Part shown: piece by piece, positions 11,076 to 20,744 of the stretch | Layout of the letters: each line of letters begins with the position of its first letter | How positions within the stretch are numbered: the stretch's first letter is position 1 | NCBI GenBank assembly: GCA_963784995.1 | Contig: CAWATZ010000003.1 | Span: forward strand, 2,356,001 to 2,420,000 | Length of the DNA: 64,000 bases | Direction: 5' to 3' | Origin: CAWATZ01 sp963784995 | GTDB lineage: Bacteria > Planctomycetota > Planctomycetia > Gemmatales > Gemmataceae | Translations under genes and position numbers: made by a program | The notes under the pieces: generated by a model | Databases searched by the model: none | Told to the model about the DNA's origin: nothing | The model's input: the letters and a program-made list of their open reading frames with translations, nothing else

Positions 11076-12436
11076 CCGTCGGCCCCATCTTCGCTCGCAC
11101 CGTCCGCCATTTTTTCCCGCAGTTCAACGCCTGGCTCGACAAGGTTGCTGACCCGCGCTGCCCGGAGCGGATCACCTACCACCGCCGCTTCCTTCTCTGG
11201 TACGGCGTGCTGCTCTTCGTCGGCAAGCTCGGCAGCCGACGCCAGCTCGACTTCAAGTATCGCGAACAGGGGACGGCCGTCCTGGACAACCTCAATCGGC
11301 TGGCCCAGACCCAGCAGCACAGCCTTCCTTGCAATGACACTCTGGATGATTACCTGGCCCTGATCGGCACCGATCCGATCGCCTCGGTGCGTGCCGAGAT
11401 GATGGACCGGTTGATCCGCATGAGGGTCTTGGACTCCGCCCGCGTCCAAGGCCGGCTCGTGGTTGGCCTGGATGGCAGCGGCTACCTCGTCTTCCGCTGG
11501 CAACACTGCGACCACTGCCTGACGCAGCAGGCCGGCGAACAGACCCTGTACTGCCACAAGGTTCTGGAAGCCAAGATCCTTGGCCCGGCCGAAACGGTCC
11601 TGTCTGTGGGCACGGAGTTCATCGACAACCAGCACCTGGCGGACACCTCGCCCAACGCGGGCGAGCAGAAACGCAAGCAGGACTGCGAGTTGAAGGCGGC
11701 GCGGCGGCTCCTTCAGAAAGTGCGCCAGGACTTCCCCCAGTTGCGGCTGTGCCTGTCGGAGGACGCGCTGTACGCTTGCGGCGCAGGGTTCCAACTGGCC
11801 AAAGATTTCAAGGCGTCGTTCGTGACCGTCTTCAAGGAGGGGAGTATCCCGACGTTGTGGCAAGAGTTCCAGACGCTGCTGCAACTGTGCCCGGAGAATC
11901 GCCTGGAAGTGACCGAGGACGGCTGGCGGCACGAGTACCGGTGGGTGGACGAGTTGCCCTACGTGGACAGCGCTCAACGGGCGTGGCATCTCAAAGCGAT
12001 CCATTACCGAGGAGAAGGGCCCAAGGGCAAGCTCTCCGAATGGGCGTGGCTGGTGAGCGCCGACCTGGTGGTGAGCAAGGCGAGTGTGGAGCGGATCGTG
12101 TGGGGCGCAGGTCGGCCGCGCTGGTGGGAGGAGAACCAGGGCTTCAACGTCCAGAAGAACAGTGGGCTGAATCTTGAGCATGCGTACAGCGAGAAGGGGC
12201 ACTTCGGGGCGTATTATCTGCTCTTGCAGATGGCGCACGTACTGTTGCAGTTGGTGGAGAAGGGAAGTTTGCTGCGGGAGTTGGCGCGGCAGTCGGGGAA
12301 GCGGTCGGCAGTGGCGCTGCTGGGAAGCTTGAAGAACATCGCGGAGTTTTTCGTCGAGAGCCTGCGGAACCTGCGGTGGCCGCAAGAGGTGTTCGGCCAA
12401 GCAGGGCAGATCCAGATCCGTCTGGACAGCAGTTAG
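11072..12436 (+). CDS. DDE-type transposase
   Basis: The roughly 454-residue protein has a plausible RNase-H-like DDE core: first Asp in VVGLDGSGYLVF, second in LCLSEDALYACG, and a C-terminal NSGLNLEHAYS that may carry the Glu. Between them lies a Cys/His cluster (HCDHCLTQQ) and the region ECELK-like QDCELKAARRLLQ. The frame opens at 10961, but 10961-11071 is mostly the previous gene read in another frame. No ATG occurs near the true N-terminus, so initiation may use CTG 11072 in the CTGA overlap, or frameshifting from the upstream gene. It appears intact. Confidence 0.7.
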   Translation: MTVGPIFARTVRHFFPQFNAWLDKVADPRCPERITYHRRFLLWYGVLLFVGKLGSRRQLDFKYREQGTAVLDNLNRLAQTQQHSLPCNDTLDDYLALIGTDPIASVRAEMMDRLIRMRVLDSARVQGRLVVGLDGSGYLVFRWQHCDHCLTQQAGEQTLYCHKVLEAKILGPAETVLSVGTEFIDNQHLADTSPNAGEQKRKQDCELKAARRLLQKVRQDFPQLRLCLSEDALYACGAGFQLAKDFKASFVTVFKEGSIPTLWQEFQTLLQLCPENRLEVTEDGWRHEYRWVDELPYVDSAQRAWHLKAIHYRGEGPKGKLSEWAWLVSADLVVSKASVERIVWGAGRPRWWEENQGFNVQKNSGLNLEHAYSEKGHFGAYYLLLQMAHVLLQLVEKGSLLRELARQSGKRSAVALLGSLKNIAEFFVESLRNLRWPQEVFGQAGQIQIRLDSS

Positions 12437-12739
12437 CAGCAGCACCCAGAAGAGGCGGGCACAGCAATCCGGAGGGGGAAGAGGGGGGGCGGCAAAGAAA
12501 CCTGGCGCAAGCCGGGAGGGGGGGCGTACCGTCTTTGCCAAATCTCCTGACCTTCTCCCCAGCCAGCAGAGGACGGCCTTTCTACCCTGTCCCCGTGACT
12601 CCGCATCGCTGCTTCAGGCTGAACCGGCTTGCATGCAGGTCGATTCGGCGGTACGATCATTACAGACGGCTTTGAAGCTCCCGGACAGTCTGGCGCCTGG
12701 CGGTCGGACCGGATCCGCGGATGGCGAGGGTCCTGATCC
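12437..12739. other. Gene-free stretch right of the transposase
   Basis: It contains several G-rich runs and no coding frame that looks real. The right end of the mobile unit should lie here, but I could not identify a terminal repeat or target duplication. Confidence 0.4.
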
Positions 12740-13144
12740 ATGGAAAAATCCAGCGTGTACGTTGACGGGGAGCAAGAAGCTCTGAAGTTCAAGTGGATTG
12801 AGAGCGAAAAAGCCGGCCGGGATCTGGGCGAAGCAGCCATCCGCCGCTGGGTCCAGTGTCACTGGTGGGGTTACCTCCGGGCCCGCTGGCTGGAGCATCT
12901 CCAGGGCACCCGCTTCTGGGTCGAACTCGACCGCGGTGACTTTGGTTTGCTCAAGAAAAAGTTCCACGACAACCAGCTCCTCCTCGATCGCATCCTCGAT
13001 CGCCTCAAAGCCGGCCAGGAAAACCTCGACATCATCCGCTGGGCCCAGGAATGGAGCGTGCCCATCGACCCGGTCTTGCAAATCCTCGAAGCTCTCGACA
13101 TCAACAGCCGCCGGCTGGCTCACCGCTTTGAACGTCACTGCTGA
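12740..13144 (+). CDS. Hypothetical protein
   Basis: The 134-residue protein is acidic-to-neutral and has no signal peptide or membrane segment. The centre is Trp/Arg-rich (EAAIRRWVQCHWWGYLRARWLEHL), followed by an aromatic strand and a long amphipathic helix (LLKKKFHDNQLLLDRILDRLKAG). It is flanked by a transposase and by the convergent folK gene, whose stop is 2 nt away. Codon use resembles the neighbours, so it is probably real. No function is recognised. Confidence 0.55.
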   Translation: MEKSSVYVDGEQEALKFKWIESEKAGRDLGEAAIRRWVQCHWWGYLRARWLEHLQGTRFWVELDRGDFGLLKKKFHDNQLLLDRILDRLKAGQENLDIIRWAQEWSVPIDPVLQILEALDINSRRLAHRFERHC

Positions 13145-13146
13145 AC

Positions 13147-14391
13147 CTACCGAATCGCACCTCCATTGATCCGCACGATCTGACCGGTAACGAACCCCGC
13201 CTCTGGCGAACACAACCACCGCGCCACCCCGGCCACGTCCTCGACGGTCCCCCAGCGCCGCAACGGAGTCTCGCGGAAAACGCGCTCTTGCCACGCTGCC
13301 GGGGCCTTCTCACCCCACGCCGTCCGGATCCAGCCCGGTGCCAGGCAGTTGACGCGCACTTCCGGCGCCAGGCTCAGGGCCAGGCTCCGCGTGAAGGCCA
13401 TGATCGCCCCCTTGCTGGCCGCGAACAGCTCGCCGCTGTCGCCCTCCATGCCCGTCTCGGCCTGGTCCCAGCCCACGTTCAGGATCACCCCGCCGCCGCT
13501 GCTCTTCATCCGCTGACCGACAGCACGCGCCAGCAGCATCGTCGCGGTCACGTCCACCTCCAGCAACTGCCGCAGTTTGCGCTCAAACGGCCAGCGAGCG
13601 GCCTCTCCGGTCAGGGTGTCGGCACCGGCGTTGCTGATCCAGACGTCCAGACCGTCCCAGAGGGTCCAGGCCTCTTCGACCAGCGGCAGCAGCCGGCTTT
13701 CCTCGCTCAGGTCAGCCAGGAGGACACTGCTCCGGCCACCCCGATTCCGCACGCCGGCTGCGACCGCCTCGGCTGCCTCGCGGGAACGCCGGCCATGAAC
13801 GATCACGTCCGCCCCCGCCGCCGCCAGCTCCAGAGCGATGGCCCGGCCAATGCCGCTTGTCGAGCCGGTGACCAGCGCCCTCCGCCCGGCCAGCTCGCGT
13901 CCCGGCCCGGGCCCGGCGAGTCGGACGCCCAGCAGGTCCGCCAGCAGGTCGGCCACGGTTTTCCCCAGCACGGGATGGCGCACCCCCGGGGCAATCTCGG
14001 CCAGCGGTTGCAGGACGAAGAGACGCTGGTGCATTCTTGGGTGAGGCAGCGTCAGCTGGGGCTGGTCGCGGACCTGGTCGCCGTACAGCAGCAGGTCGAG
14101 ATCGATGGTGCGCGGTCCGTCGCGTTCCTGCCGGACCCGGCCCAGGCGGGACTCGATTTCCAGCAGGACCTGGAGCAGAGTTTCCGCGGGATGCTCTGTG
14201 GTGAGTTCCGCCGCGGCGTTGAGGTAGGCCCCTTGCCCTTCCGGACCGCCGACGGGCCGGGTCTCGTAGAGCGAGGAGATTCGCTGGACGGCAATTCCCG
14301 GGCTGGCGCGAAGGGCCGCGAGGGCCCGGTCAAGATAGGCCCGGCGGTCGCCGAGGTTGCTGCCCAGGGCGATGAAGGCGGAAACGGTCAT
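13147..14391 (-). CDS. folK: FolK (HPPK) fused to an atypical SDR domain
   Basis: Residues 1-160 are 6-hydroxymethyl-7,8-dihydropterin pyrophosphokinase: IALGSNLGD at the start, YETRPVG at 42-48, and the signature GPRTIDLDLLLYG at 92-104. Residues 170-414 form a short-chain dehydrogenase with TGSTSGIG (175-182), SNAG (253-256) and a C-terminal INGG. The SDR half lacks the usual catalytic pair: the Tyr position is F323 (LFAASK, with K327 kept), and NVGWDQ stands where NISS is expected. HPPK acts in folate synthesis. The SDR may be a pterin-related partner or a structural domain. The reading frame is continuous, so the fusion is in-frame. Confidence 0.85.
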   Translation of the reverse strand: MTVSAFIALGSNLGDRRAYLDRALAALRASPGIAVQRISSLYETRPVGGPEGQGAYLNAAAELTTEHPAETLLQVLLEIESRLGRVRQERDGPRTIDLDLLLYGDQVRDQPQLTLPHPRMHQRLFVLQPLAEIAPGVRHPVLGKTVADLLADLLGVRLAGPGPGRELAGRRALVTGSTSGIGRAIALELAAAGADVIVHGRRSREAAEAVAAGVRNRGGRSSVLLADLSEESRLLPLVEEAWTLWDGLDVWISNAGADTLTGEAARWPFERKLRQLLEVDVTATMLLARAVGQRMKSSGGGVILNVGWDQAETGMEGDSGELFAASKGAIMAFTRSLALSLAPEVRVNCLAPGWIRTAWGEKAPAAWQERVFRETPLRRWGTVEDVAGVARWLCSPEAGFVTGQIVRINGGAIR

Positions 14392-14546
14392 GAGGCACCC
14401 GGGGTTACGCGTTCATGCGGAAGAAGTTCACGCCGAGATCGGCAGGCTCTCGTCAAAGCGACTGGCCCGTTGCTGCCATTGTGGGCCGGACCGCGGCGGG
14501 ATGCAACCCGGCCGCTCCTCTCCGACCGACTGACGAAGCGCATTCA

Positions 14547-14660
14547 CCCCCACCCCGCTTGTCGGGGTGGAGCGCGGGTTCGTAACCAGAACAACGCCAG
14601 CGCACGTCCCAGGCCCTCTGGTTACCAACCCGCGCTCCACCCCGACAAGCGGGGTGGGGG
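14547..14660. repeat. Long inverted repeat with 34-bp perfect arms
   Basis: Arm 14547-14580 is the exact complement of 14627-14660, and pairing resumes inside after one unpaired base (GTAACCAGA with TCTGGTTAC). It lies in the divergent intergenic region between folK and the cytochrome gene. The rest of 14392-14768 shows no coding frame. GGTTCGTAACC resembles a tRNA T arm but belongs to the repeat. Confidence 0.85.
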
Positions 14661-14768
14661 CGTATTGCCGCGGCCAGCCGGTGCGACCCAGACCGAAACT
14701 TCTTGCCGCATTTGGGGTTCTATTCTTAACGGTTTGCCTGAAGGATCTGAACGCGGAAAGGGGGGCTC

Positions 14769-16971
14769 ATGTCCGGCAAGCACGTTCCAACCCACGTGGC
14801 CGTATTGCTCCTGGCAGCGCTCGCCAGGCCGGGGCAAGCGGCAGAACCGGATCGCCAAGGGGTCGAATTCTTTGAAGCAAAGGTCCGGCCCGTTCTCGTC
14901 AACCAGTGCTACCAGTGTCACTCGGCCAAGGCAGCCAAGGTGCGCGGCGGCCTGCTGCTCGACACCCGCGAGGGCTTGCTCCGGGGCGGCGATTCGGGGC
15001 CGGCGCTGGTCCCCGGCAAGCCGGCCGAGAGCCTGCTGCTGAAGGCGCTGCATCACGAGGGCACCCTGAAGATGCCGCCCAAGACGCCTCTGCCCCGAGC
15101 CGCCATCGCCGCCATCGAGAAATGGATCGCCCTGGGCGCTCCCGATCCGCGCGCCGGCGGCTCCGCGTACCGGCGGCTGAGTCCCGAAGAAGCCAGGACC
15201 TTCTGGTCTCTCGTTCCGGTGTCGAGCCCGGCGCTACCCAAAGTTCGCGGCAGTGCCTGGCCGAAGACGGACACCGACCGCTTCATCCTGGCAAAGCTGG
15301 AGGCGAAGGGGCTGAAGCCCGCCGGCGACAGCGACCGGGCGACGCTCATTCGCCGGCTGTCCTTTGACCTGACCGGCCTGCCGCCCACGCCGGAGGAGGT
15401 GGCCGCCTTCGTCAAGGACAACGACCCGAAGGCCGTCGAGAAAGTGGTCGATCGGCTGCTGAGTTCGCCGCGTTTCGGCGAGCGCTGGGGCCGCTACTGG
15501 CTCGACCTGGCCCGCTACGCCGAGTCCAACGGCAACGCCGACAACACACCCTTCCCCGAGGCCTGGCGCTACCGCGATTACGTCATCAAGTCGCTCAGCG
15601 CGGACAGGCCCTACGACCGCTTCATCCGTGAGCAGGTGGCCGGCGATCTGCTTGAGCCGGCCAACGGCGAGACCAAGGACGAGCTGCTGGTCGCCACCGG
15701 CTTCCTGGCCCTGACTTCCAAGCCGCGGGCGCAGAACAACCCGGACTACAAGTATGACCTGATCGCCGATCAGATCGACGTGACCGCCCGCTCGGTGCTG
15801 GCGCTGAGCGTCGATGTGCGCCCGCTGCCATGACCACAAGTTCGATCCGATCGCGACCCGGGAGTATTACGCGCTGGCCGGCATCTTCGACAGCTCGCAG
15901 ATGCTCTTCGGCGCCGGCGGTCCCAAGGGAAACAAGAGGACTCCCGCCACCGGCATGCACAGCCTGTCGAACGGCGGCCAGGCCATGGGCGTGCGCGACG
16001 GCACGGGGAAGAATTGCCAGGTCTGCCTCGGCGGCGATTCCACCAAGCTCGGCGACCGGGTGCCGCGCGGCTTCCTCCGCATCGCCACGCCCGGGGTTGC
16101 TCCCGAAATCAAGTCGGGCAGCGGCCGGCTCGAGCTGGCCGAGTGGCTCACCGCCCGGGACAACCCGCTGACGGCGCGCGTGGCCGTCAACCGCATCTGG
16201 CTGCACCTGTTCGGCACCGGCCTGGTCAAGTCGGCCGACAACTTCGGCTTCCTCGGCGACCGGCCCAGCCATCCCGAGCTGCTCGACCACCTGGCCGCCC
16301 GGTTCCTGGCCGACGGCTGGTCCACCAAGAAGCTGATCCGCTATCTTGTCCTCAGCCGCACCTACCAGCTGGCCAGCACGCATGATGCGACCGCCTTCAA
16401 GGCCGATCCGGACAACGTGCTGCACTGGCGGCGGAACCAGCGCCGGCTGGACGCCGAGTCCTTCCGCGACAGCATCCTGGCGGTCAGCGGCCGGCTCGAC
16501 CTGACGCCGCCCACCGGTTCCAAAGCCAGCGTCCAGGCCGGCAAGGGCAAGCGGGCCCAGCTGGGGTCCAGCGATGCACCGTGCCGCAGCGTGTACCTCG
16601 GCATCGTCCGCGGCGCACCACTGCCGGAATCGCTGAGCCTGTTCGACGTGGCCAACCCCAACGTCGTCATCGTTCAGCGCGAGGAGACCACCGTGCCCGC
16701 CCAGGCCCTCTACCTGATGAACAGCCCGTTCATCCTGGAGCAGGCGAAAGCGACCGCTGGCCGGCTCCTGGCGGTCCCGGGGCCCGACCACGACCGGATC
16801 GAACGGGCCTATCAGCTGTTCTATGCCCGTGCCGCCACCAGCCAGGAGAAGGAGCGGGCCTTGAAATACCTCGCTGCCAGCACCCAGGACCTGGGCGGCA
16901 AGCCGGCCGACGCCTGGGCCAGCCTCTGTCAAGTGCTGATCGCCTCGGCCGAATTCCGCTACGTCCGCTAA
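14769..16971 (+). CDS. PSCyt1/DUF1549/DUF1553 protein with one frameshift
   Basis: This planctomycete-type protein combines a cytochrome-like domain with DUF1549 and DUF1553. After a signal peptide comes a haem-like motif CYQCH, then GGLLLDTREGLLRGG and LKMPPK (PSCyt1). DUF1549 follows (DRFILAKLEAKGLKPA, RRLSFDLTGLPPTPEE). A second motif, CARCHDHKFDP, leads to DUF1553 (NRIWLHLFGTGLV, PNVVIVQREETTVPAQAL). The frame breaks near 15813: frame one ends ...LALSV and frame two resumes at MCARCH after one extra G. Joined, it is 733 residues, a normal length. It pairs with the downstream DUF1501 gene, as usual in planctomycetes. The biochemical role is unproven; it is likely exported. Confidence 0.85.
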
Positions 16972-17043
16972 ACAAACCTCCCCTCTCCCCGGCGGGGAGA
17001 GGGGAGAAAGCCGCAACGTCCCTACCTCAAGGAGTCTCGAACT

Positions 17044-18480
17044 GTGGAGAGCAACAGCCTCTTTTCCCGCCGGCAGATGCTCCAGACGGCCTCCTGCGGC
17101 TTCGGCTACCTGGCCTTCGCCGGGCTGGCCCAGGCCCAAGCGCAGGCCGGCCTGCCGGCCGGAGCGCACGCAGGCGTGCGGGCCAACCCCCTGAACCCGA
17201 TGGCACCGAAGGACCCGCACTTCACCCCGCGGGCCAAGCGCATCATCTTCCTGTGCATGCAGGGCGCCCCGTCGCACCTGGACACCTTCGACTACAAGCC
17301 GCTGCTCAAGGCCGGCTCCAATCCTCCCGGCCTGCTCGCCTCGCCCTTCCCGTTTCAGCAGCACGGTCAGAGCGGACTGTGGATCAGCGACTTGTTCCCG
17401 CACCTGGCCAAGCACGCCGACGATCTGTGCCTGATCAACAGCATGCACACCAACGTGCCCAACCATCCGCAGTCGTTCCTGATGCTGCACACCGGCGAGT
17501 TCCGCTTCACCCGGCCATCGATGGGCGCCTGGCTGCTGTACGGCCTGGGCACCGAGAACCAGGACCTGCCCGGCTTCGTCACCATCAATCCGCCGGCAAA
17601 TCAGGGCGGCGCCCAGAACTACGGCAACGCCTTCCTGCCCGCGGCCTACCAGGCCACGCGCATCGGCGAGCAGGGCGAAGCCCTCGCCAGTGCCACCATC
17701 GGCAACATCCGGCCGGCGCTGTCCACCTCGGCCCAGCGGCGGCAGCTCGATCTGCTGGGCGAGATGAACCGGGACCTGGTGGCCCGCAACCAGGTCGATC
17801 CCGTGGTTGAAGGCGTGATTAACTCCTTCGAGCTGGGCTTCCGCATGCAGAGCGCCCTGCCGGCGGTGCTCGACCTTTCCCGGGAATCGAAGAAGACGCT
17901 GGAGGCGTACGGCATCAGCGGCCGCGGGGTGGCCGGCGGCGGCAAGAACGCCAAGGCCAAAGCCGGCGGCGGCGCGACCGACAGCTTCGGCCGGCAGTGC
18001 CTGATGGCCCGGCGGCTGATCGAAGCGGGGGTCCGCTTTGTCGAGCTGGGCCACGGCGGCTGGGACACGCACGGTGGACTGAAGAACCGTTTGACGACCC
18101 TGTGCGGGCAGATCGACCAGCCGATCGCCGCTCTGCTGACCGACCTGAAGCAGCGCGGTCTGCTCAAGGACACGATCGTCATGTGGGGGGGCGAGTTCGG
18201 GCGGACGCCGAAAGGCCAGGGGAACGACGGCCGCAACCACAACTCGGCCGGCTTCAGCACGTGGCTGGCGGGCGGCGGCGTCAAGGGCGGCCAGCGCGTC
18301 GGCGCCACCGACGAGACGGGCGCCCGGGCAGTCGAGACCAAGGTCCACCACCACGACCTGCACGCCACCCTGCTGCACCTGTTTGGCCTCAACCACCAGA
18401 AGCTGACCTACCGTTACGGCGGCCGGGACTATAGCCTGACCGACATCCACGGCCGGGTCGTCCAGGAGATTATCGCCTGA
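17044..18480 (+). CDS. DUF1501 protein with Tat-like signal
   Basis: The 478-residue protein starts at GTG 17044. The N-terminus has twin Arg (SRRQMLQTASCGFG) followed by a hydrophobic stretch, suggesting Tat export. DUF1501 belongs to the alkaline-phosphatase/sulfatase superfamily: KRIIFLCMQGAPSHLDTFDYKP, GHGGWDTHGG, and the metal-site-like MWGGEFGRTP with DGRNHN. It lies 72 nt after the PSCyt1 gene, separated by one copy of the CCCTCTCCCC palindrome. The pair is a hallmark planctomycete module; substrates are unknown. Confidence 0.9.
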   Translation: MESNSLFSRRQMLQTASCGFGYLAFAGLAQAQAQAGLPAGAHAGVRANPLNPMAPKDPHFTPRAKRIIFLCMQGAPSHLDTFDYKPLLKAGSNPPGLLASPFPFQQHGQSGLWISDLFPHLAKHADDLCLINSMHTNVPNHPQSFLMLHTGEFRFTRPSMGAWLLYGLGTENQDLPGFVTINPPANQGGAQNYGNAFLPAAYQATRIGEQGEALASATIGNIRPALSTSAQRRQLDLLGEMNRDLVARNQVDPVVEGVINSFELGFRMQSALPAVLDLSRESKKTLEAYGISGRGVAGGGKNAKAKAGGGATDSFGRQCLMARRLIEAGVRFVELGHGGWDTHGGLKNRLTTLCGQIDQPIAALLTDLKQRGLLKDTIVMWGGEFGRTPKGQGNDGRNHNSAGFSTWLAGGGVKGGQRVGATDETGARAVETKVHHHDLHATLLHLFGLNHQKLTYRYGGRDYSLTDIHGRVVQEIIA

Positions 18481-18492
18481 CGGGTTGCAGTT

Positions 18493-18551
18493 CAACAGCC
18501 GCTTGCGGCTTAGCGGAGCAGCGTGTTGCGCTAAGCCGCAAGCGGCTGTTG
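18493..18551. repeat. Palindromic repeat with 23-bp perfect arms
   Basis: Arm 18493-18515 pairs exactly with 18529-18551 around a 13-nt loop. The core GCCGCTTGCGGCTTAGCG recurs in shorter form near 37999-38012. It lies between convergent genes and could serve as a bidirectional terminator. Confidence 0.85.
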
Positions 18552-18575
18552 GAACCGACTCTCAGAACTTGTTCC

Positions 18576-19223
18576 CTAAGTGATTTCTGCGACAGGAGTT
18601 GACTGCGGCACCCAGCCCCGGCTGCGCCACAGATACCAGGAAGCAATGGTGCAGTAGGGTCGCCAGTGCTGCCCCTGCTCCCGGAGCTGGGCGGGCGTGG
18701 CCAGGTCGGTCAGGCCATAGTGATCGCGCATGCCGGCCCGCACGCCCAGGTCGCCCACCGGCAGCACGTTCAGCCGGCCCATGCCGAAGATCTGGAACAT
18801 CTCCACCGACCAGCGGCCGATCCCCTTCACGGCCAGCAGTTGCTCGGCCACGACCTCGTCGTCCGCTGCCTTGAGTTGCTCCAGGTCCAGCGATCCGTCG
18901 GCAACCCGGGTGGCCAGCTCGCGGATGGTCGCCGTCTTGGCGCCCGACAAGCCACAACTGCGCAGCGTATCGACGCTCAGGTCCAGGATCGCCCGGGCGG
19001 CCATCCCGGTGGGGGCGAGCGCTTGCTCCAGGCGACCAAAGATTGTCTTCACGGCGGCAGTCGAGATCAGCTGGGAGACCACGGTGCGGACCAGGACCAC
19101 GAACGGATCCGGAGCCAGCTGGAGCGTGCAGGGACCGACCTGCTCGATCAGCCGTTTCATGACGGCATCCTTGCGGGCCAGGTGGCGGCAAGCTTTGGTG
19201 TAGACTTGCGCGAGCGAACTCAC
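18576..19223 (-). CDS. DNA-3-methyladenine glycosylase, AlkA type
   Basis: This 215-residue base-excision enzyme of the HhH-GPD superfamily removes alkylated bases. The helix-hairpin-helix is LLAVKGIGRWSVEMFQIF (129-146) and the catalytic Asp is D158 in VLPVGDLGVRAG. The length fits the short bacterial AlkA-like group without the N-terminal domain of E. coli AlkA. Its start overlaps the desaturase stop by 4 nt, so both are on one transcript. Confidence 0.88.
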   Translation of the reverse strand: MSSLAQVYTKACRHLARKDAVMKRLIEQVGPCTLQLAPDPFVVLVRTVVSQLISTAAVKTIFGRLEQALAPTGMAARAILDLSVDTLRSCGLSGAKTATIRELATRVADGSLDLEQLKAADDEVVAEQLLAVKGIGRWSVEMFQIFGMGRLNVLPVGDLGVRAGMRDHYGLTDLATPAQLREQGQHWRPYCTIASWYLWRSRGWVPQSTPVAEIT

Positions 19224-20131
19224 GGACGGTTCTCCACGTACTCCTCGCTCGGCTGGCTCATCGAAGCCTGGACAACCCGGGACGGGGGCCGGATCAGCCG
19301 ATAGCTCAGGGCCTTGTCACCGGGCCGGCGCAAGTCCCAGATCAGACCGACCAGGCTCAGCAAGCGCAGGATCAGGAAACTGATGTCGATTTCCCACCAG
19401 AAGAAGCCCTGGTTGGCGGAACTCTGGTAGTGGTGATGATTGTTGTGCCAGCCCTCGCCGAGCGTCACCAGCGCCAGCAGGAAGTTATTGCGGCTCTCGT
19501 CGTCGGTGTCGTAGCGGCGCCGGCCGACCAGGTGGCTGAGCGAGTTGATGGCGAAGGTGGCGTGATAACACAGCACCGTGCTGACCAGGAAGCCCCAGGC
19601 CAGCCCGGCCCAGCCGCCGATCAACCAGCACAGCACGGCCAGGACAACGCCCGGGACCCAGTGGTTGCGGTCCAGCCAGCGCAGTTCCGGATAGCGTGCC
19701 CAGTCGCGCACTTCACTCCAGCGGATCTCGACGTGCTGCTCCCCCATGACCCAGCCGACGTGGGACCACCAGAAACTGGTCCGGTGCGGCGAGTGCGGGT
19801 CGTCGGCCCCGTCCGAATGGCGATGGTGCTGGCGATGGTGGCCCGCCCACCACAGGGGCCCCTTCTGCATGGCACTGCAACCCAGACAGGCCAGCAGAAA
19901 CTGCATCGGCCTCGACGTCTTGTAAGAGCGGTGCGAAAAATAGCGATGGTACACACCCGTGATCCCGAACATGCGGACCAGGTACGTGGCCGCGAGCAGG
20001 ATCAGGGCGATTGGGGTGACCTCGAAAAAGAGGACGGAGAGACAGGCGAGGTGGAGTCCCAGAAAGGGAGCCAGCTTGACCCAGTTGGGGACCCGAGAAA
20101 ATCGTGGCGGACGCTGCCAGGCCGCGGGCAT
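19220..20131 (-). CDS. Membrane fatty acid desaturase
   Basis: An acyl-CoA/acyl-lipid desaturase of the di-iron membrane family. The three His boxes are visible: HRYFSHR, HRQHHRHSD and HNNHHHYQ. Hydrophobic segments flank them (FLGLHLACLSVLFFEV, WVPGVVLAVLCWLIGG, GLAWGFLVSTVLCYH). It should introduce a double bond, most likely delta-9. The ATG at 20131 is used; the frame is open to 20257, and AAGGAG upstream of 20131 leaves the exact start uncertain. It is the first gene of the operon with the AlkA-like glycosylase. Confidence 0.88.
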   Translation of the reverse strand: MPAAWQRPPRFSRVPNWVKLAPFLGLHLACLSVLFFEVTPIALILLAATYLVRMFGITGVYHRYFSHRSYKTSRPMQFLLACLGCSAMQKGPLWWAGHHRQHHRHSDGADDPHSPHRTSFWWSHVGWVMGEQHVEIRWSEVRDWARYPELRWLDRNHWVPGVVLAVLCWLIGGWAGLAWGFLVSTVLCYHATFAINSLSHLVGRRRYDTDDESRNNFLLALVTLGEGWHNNHHHYQSSANQGFFWWEIDISFLILRLLSLVGLIWDLRRPGDKALSYRLIRPPSRVVQASMSQPSEEYVENRP

Positions 20132-20287
20132 CGTCCCGCGGACGTTGGTCGAGGATGCCGTGCTGATGACACGCTCCTTGCAGGTTGAGTGTGATGGGCA
20201 ACAGGCGAGGCAAAGGGGAGTCCGCTCCTGGTCCAGGCGACGGGGGAGCGGCGGCAAATTGGCGAAGGGCAGACCACCGCGAACGTG

Positions 20288-20491
20288 TCAGGGCTTGCGG
20301 GGAGCGGTCCTGGCCTTGCGGATGGCGCTTTGCTTGCGCAGCTCGGCTCGGCGACGTGCTTCACAAGGCTTCTCGTAGTATTTCCGCTTCCGCAACTCCT
20401 TCTGGATGCCGCTTCGCTCCAGCAGTTTTTTGAAGCGACGCAGAGCCAGACCGATCGGCTCCCGATCGTGAACACGCATTCGCAGGGGCAT
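20288..20491 (-). CDS. rpsU: 30S ribosomal protein S21
   Basis: The 67-residue, very basic protein matches S21: a start with MRVHDREPIGLALRRFKKLLERSG and a Lys/Arg-rich helix with KRKYYEKPCEARRRAE. It binds the 30S subunit near the anti-Shine-Dalgarno region. It stands alone. A divergent PQQ-propeller gene starts 254 nt away, and the spacer holds promoters for both. Confidence 0.93.
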   Translation of the reverse strand: MPLRMRVHDREPIGLALRRFKKLLERSGIQKELRKRKYYEKPCEARRRAELRKQSAIRKARTAPRKP

Positions 20492-20744
20492 GCTTCCTCC
20501 TTCTTTGAGGTTACAAGCGTTTCCATTTCAACCCGAACAGTGCCAGGAGAATATTCCGGCACTTTGATTTCTAGCACAAGTCTGCTGCGGAGGGAAGAGA
20601 AGTTTCTGCAAAGTGCCAGTTTTCCGGGGTTTCCACAGGAGCGTAGACCTTCTATCAATGCAAGAGGCAGGGAAAACCTGTCCGTCACGGCAACAAGTGC
20701 TCTCCCCCGCGGACTTATCCCAACAAGTACAGGAGATCGCATTC

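Noticed and set aside
10548..12551. GTGAGGAAATCT / GTCAGGAGATTT as transposon terminal repeats
   Set aside because: Only 9 of 12 positions match and no flanking target duplication is present, so the element ends remain undefined.
14570..14600. GGTTCGTAACC as a tRNA T arm
   Set aside because: It is part of a 34-bp-armed inverted repeat and no acceptor or anticodon stems can be built around it.
15814..16971. Second half of the PSCyt1 gene as an independent gene
   Set aside because: It starts in mid-domain at CARCHDHK and the two halves join perfectly after removing one base.
15622..18495. 957-residue open frame on the minus strand
   Set aside because: Antisense to the PSCyt1 and DUF1501 genes, a product of high GC; no recognisable domain.
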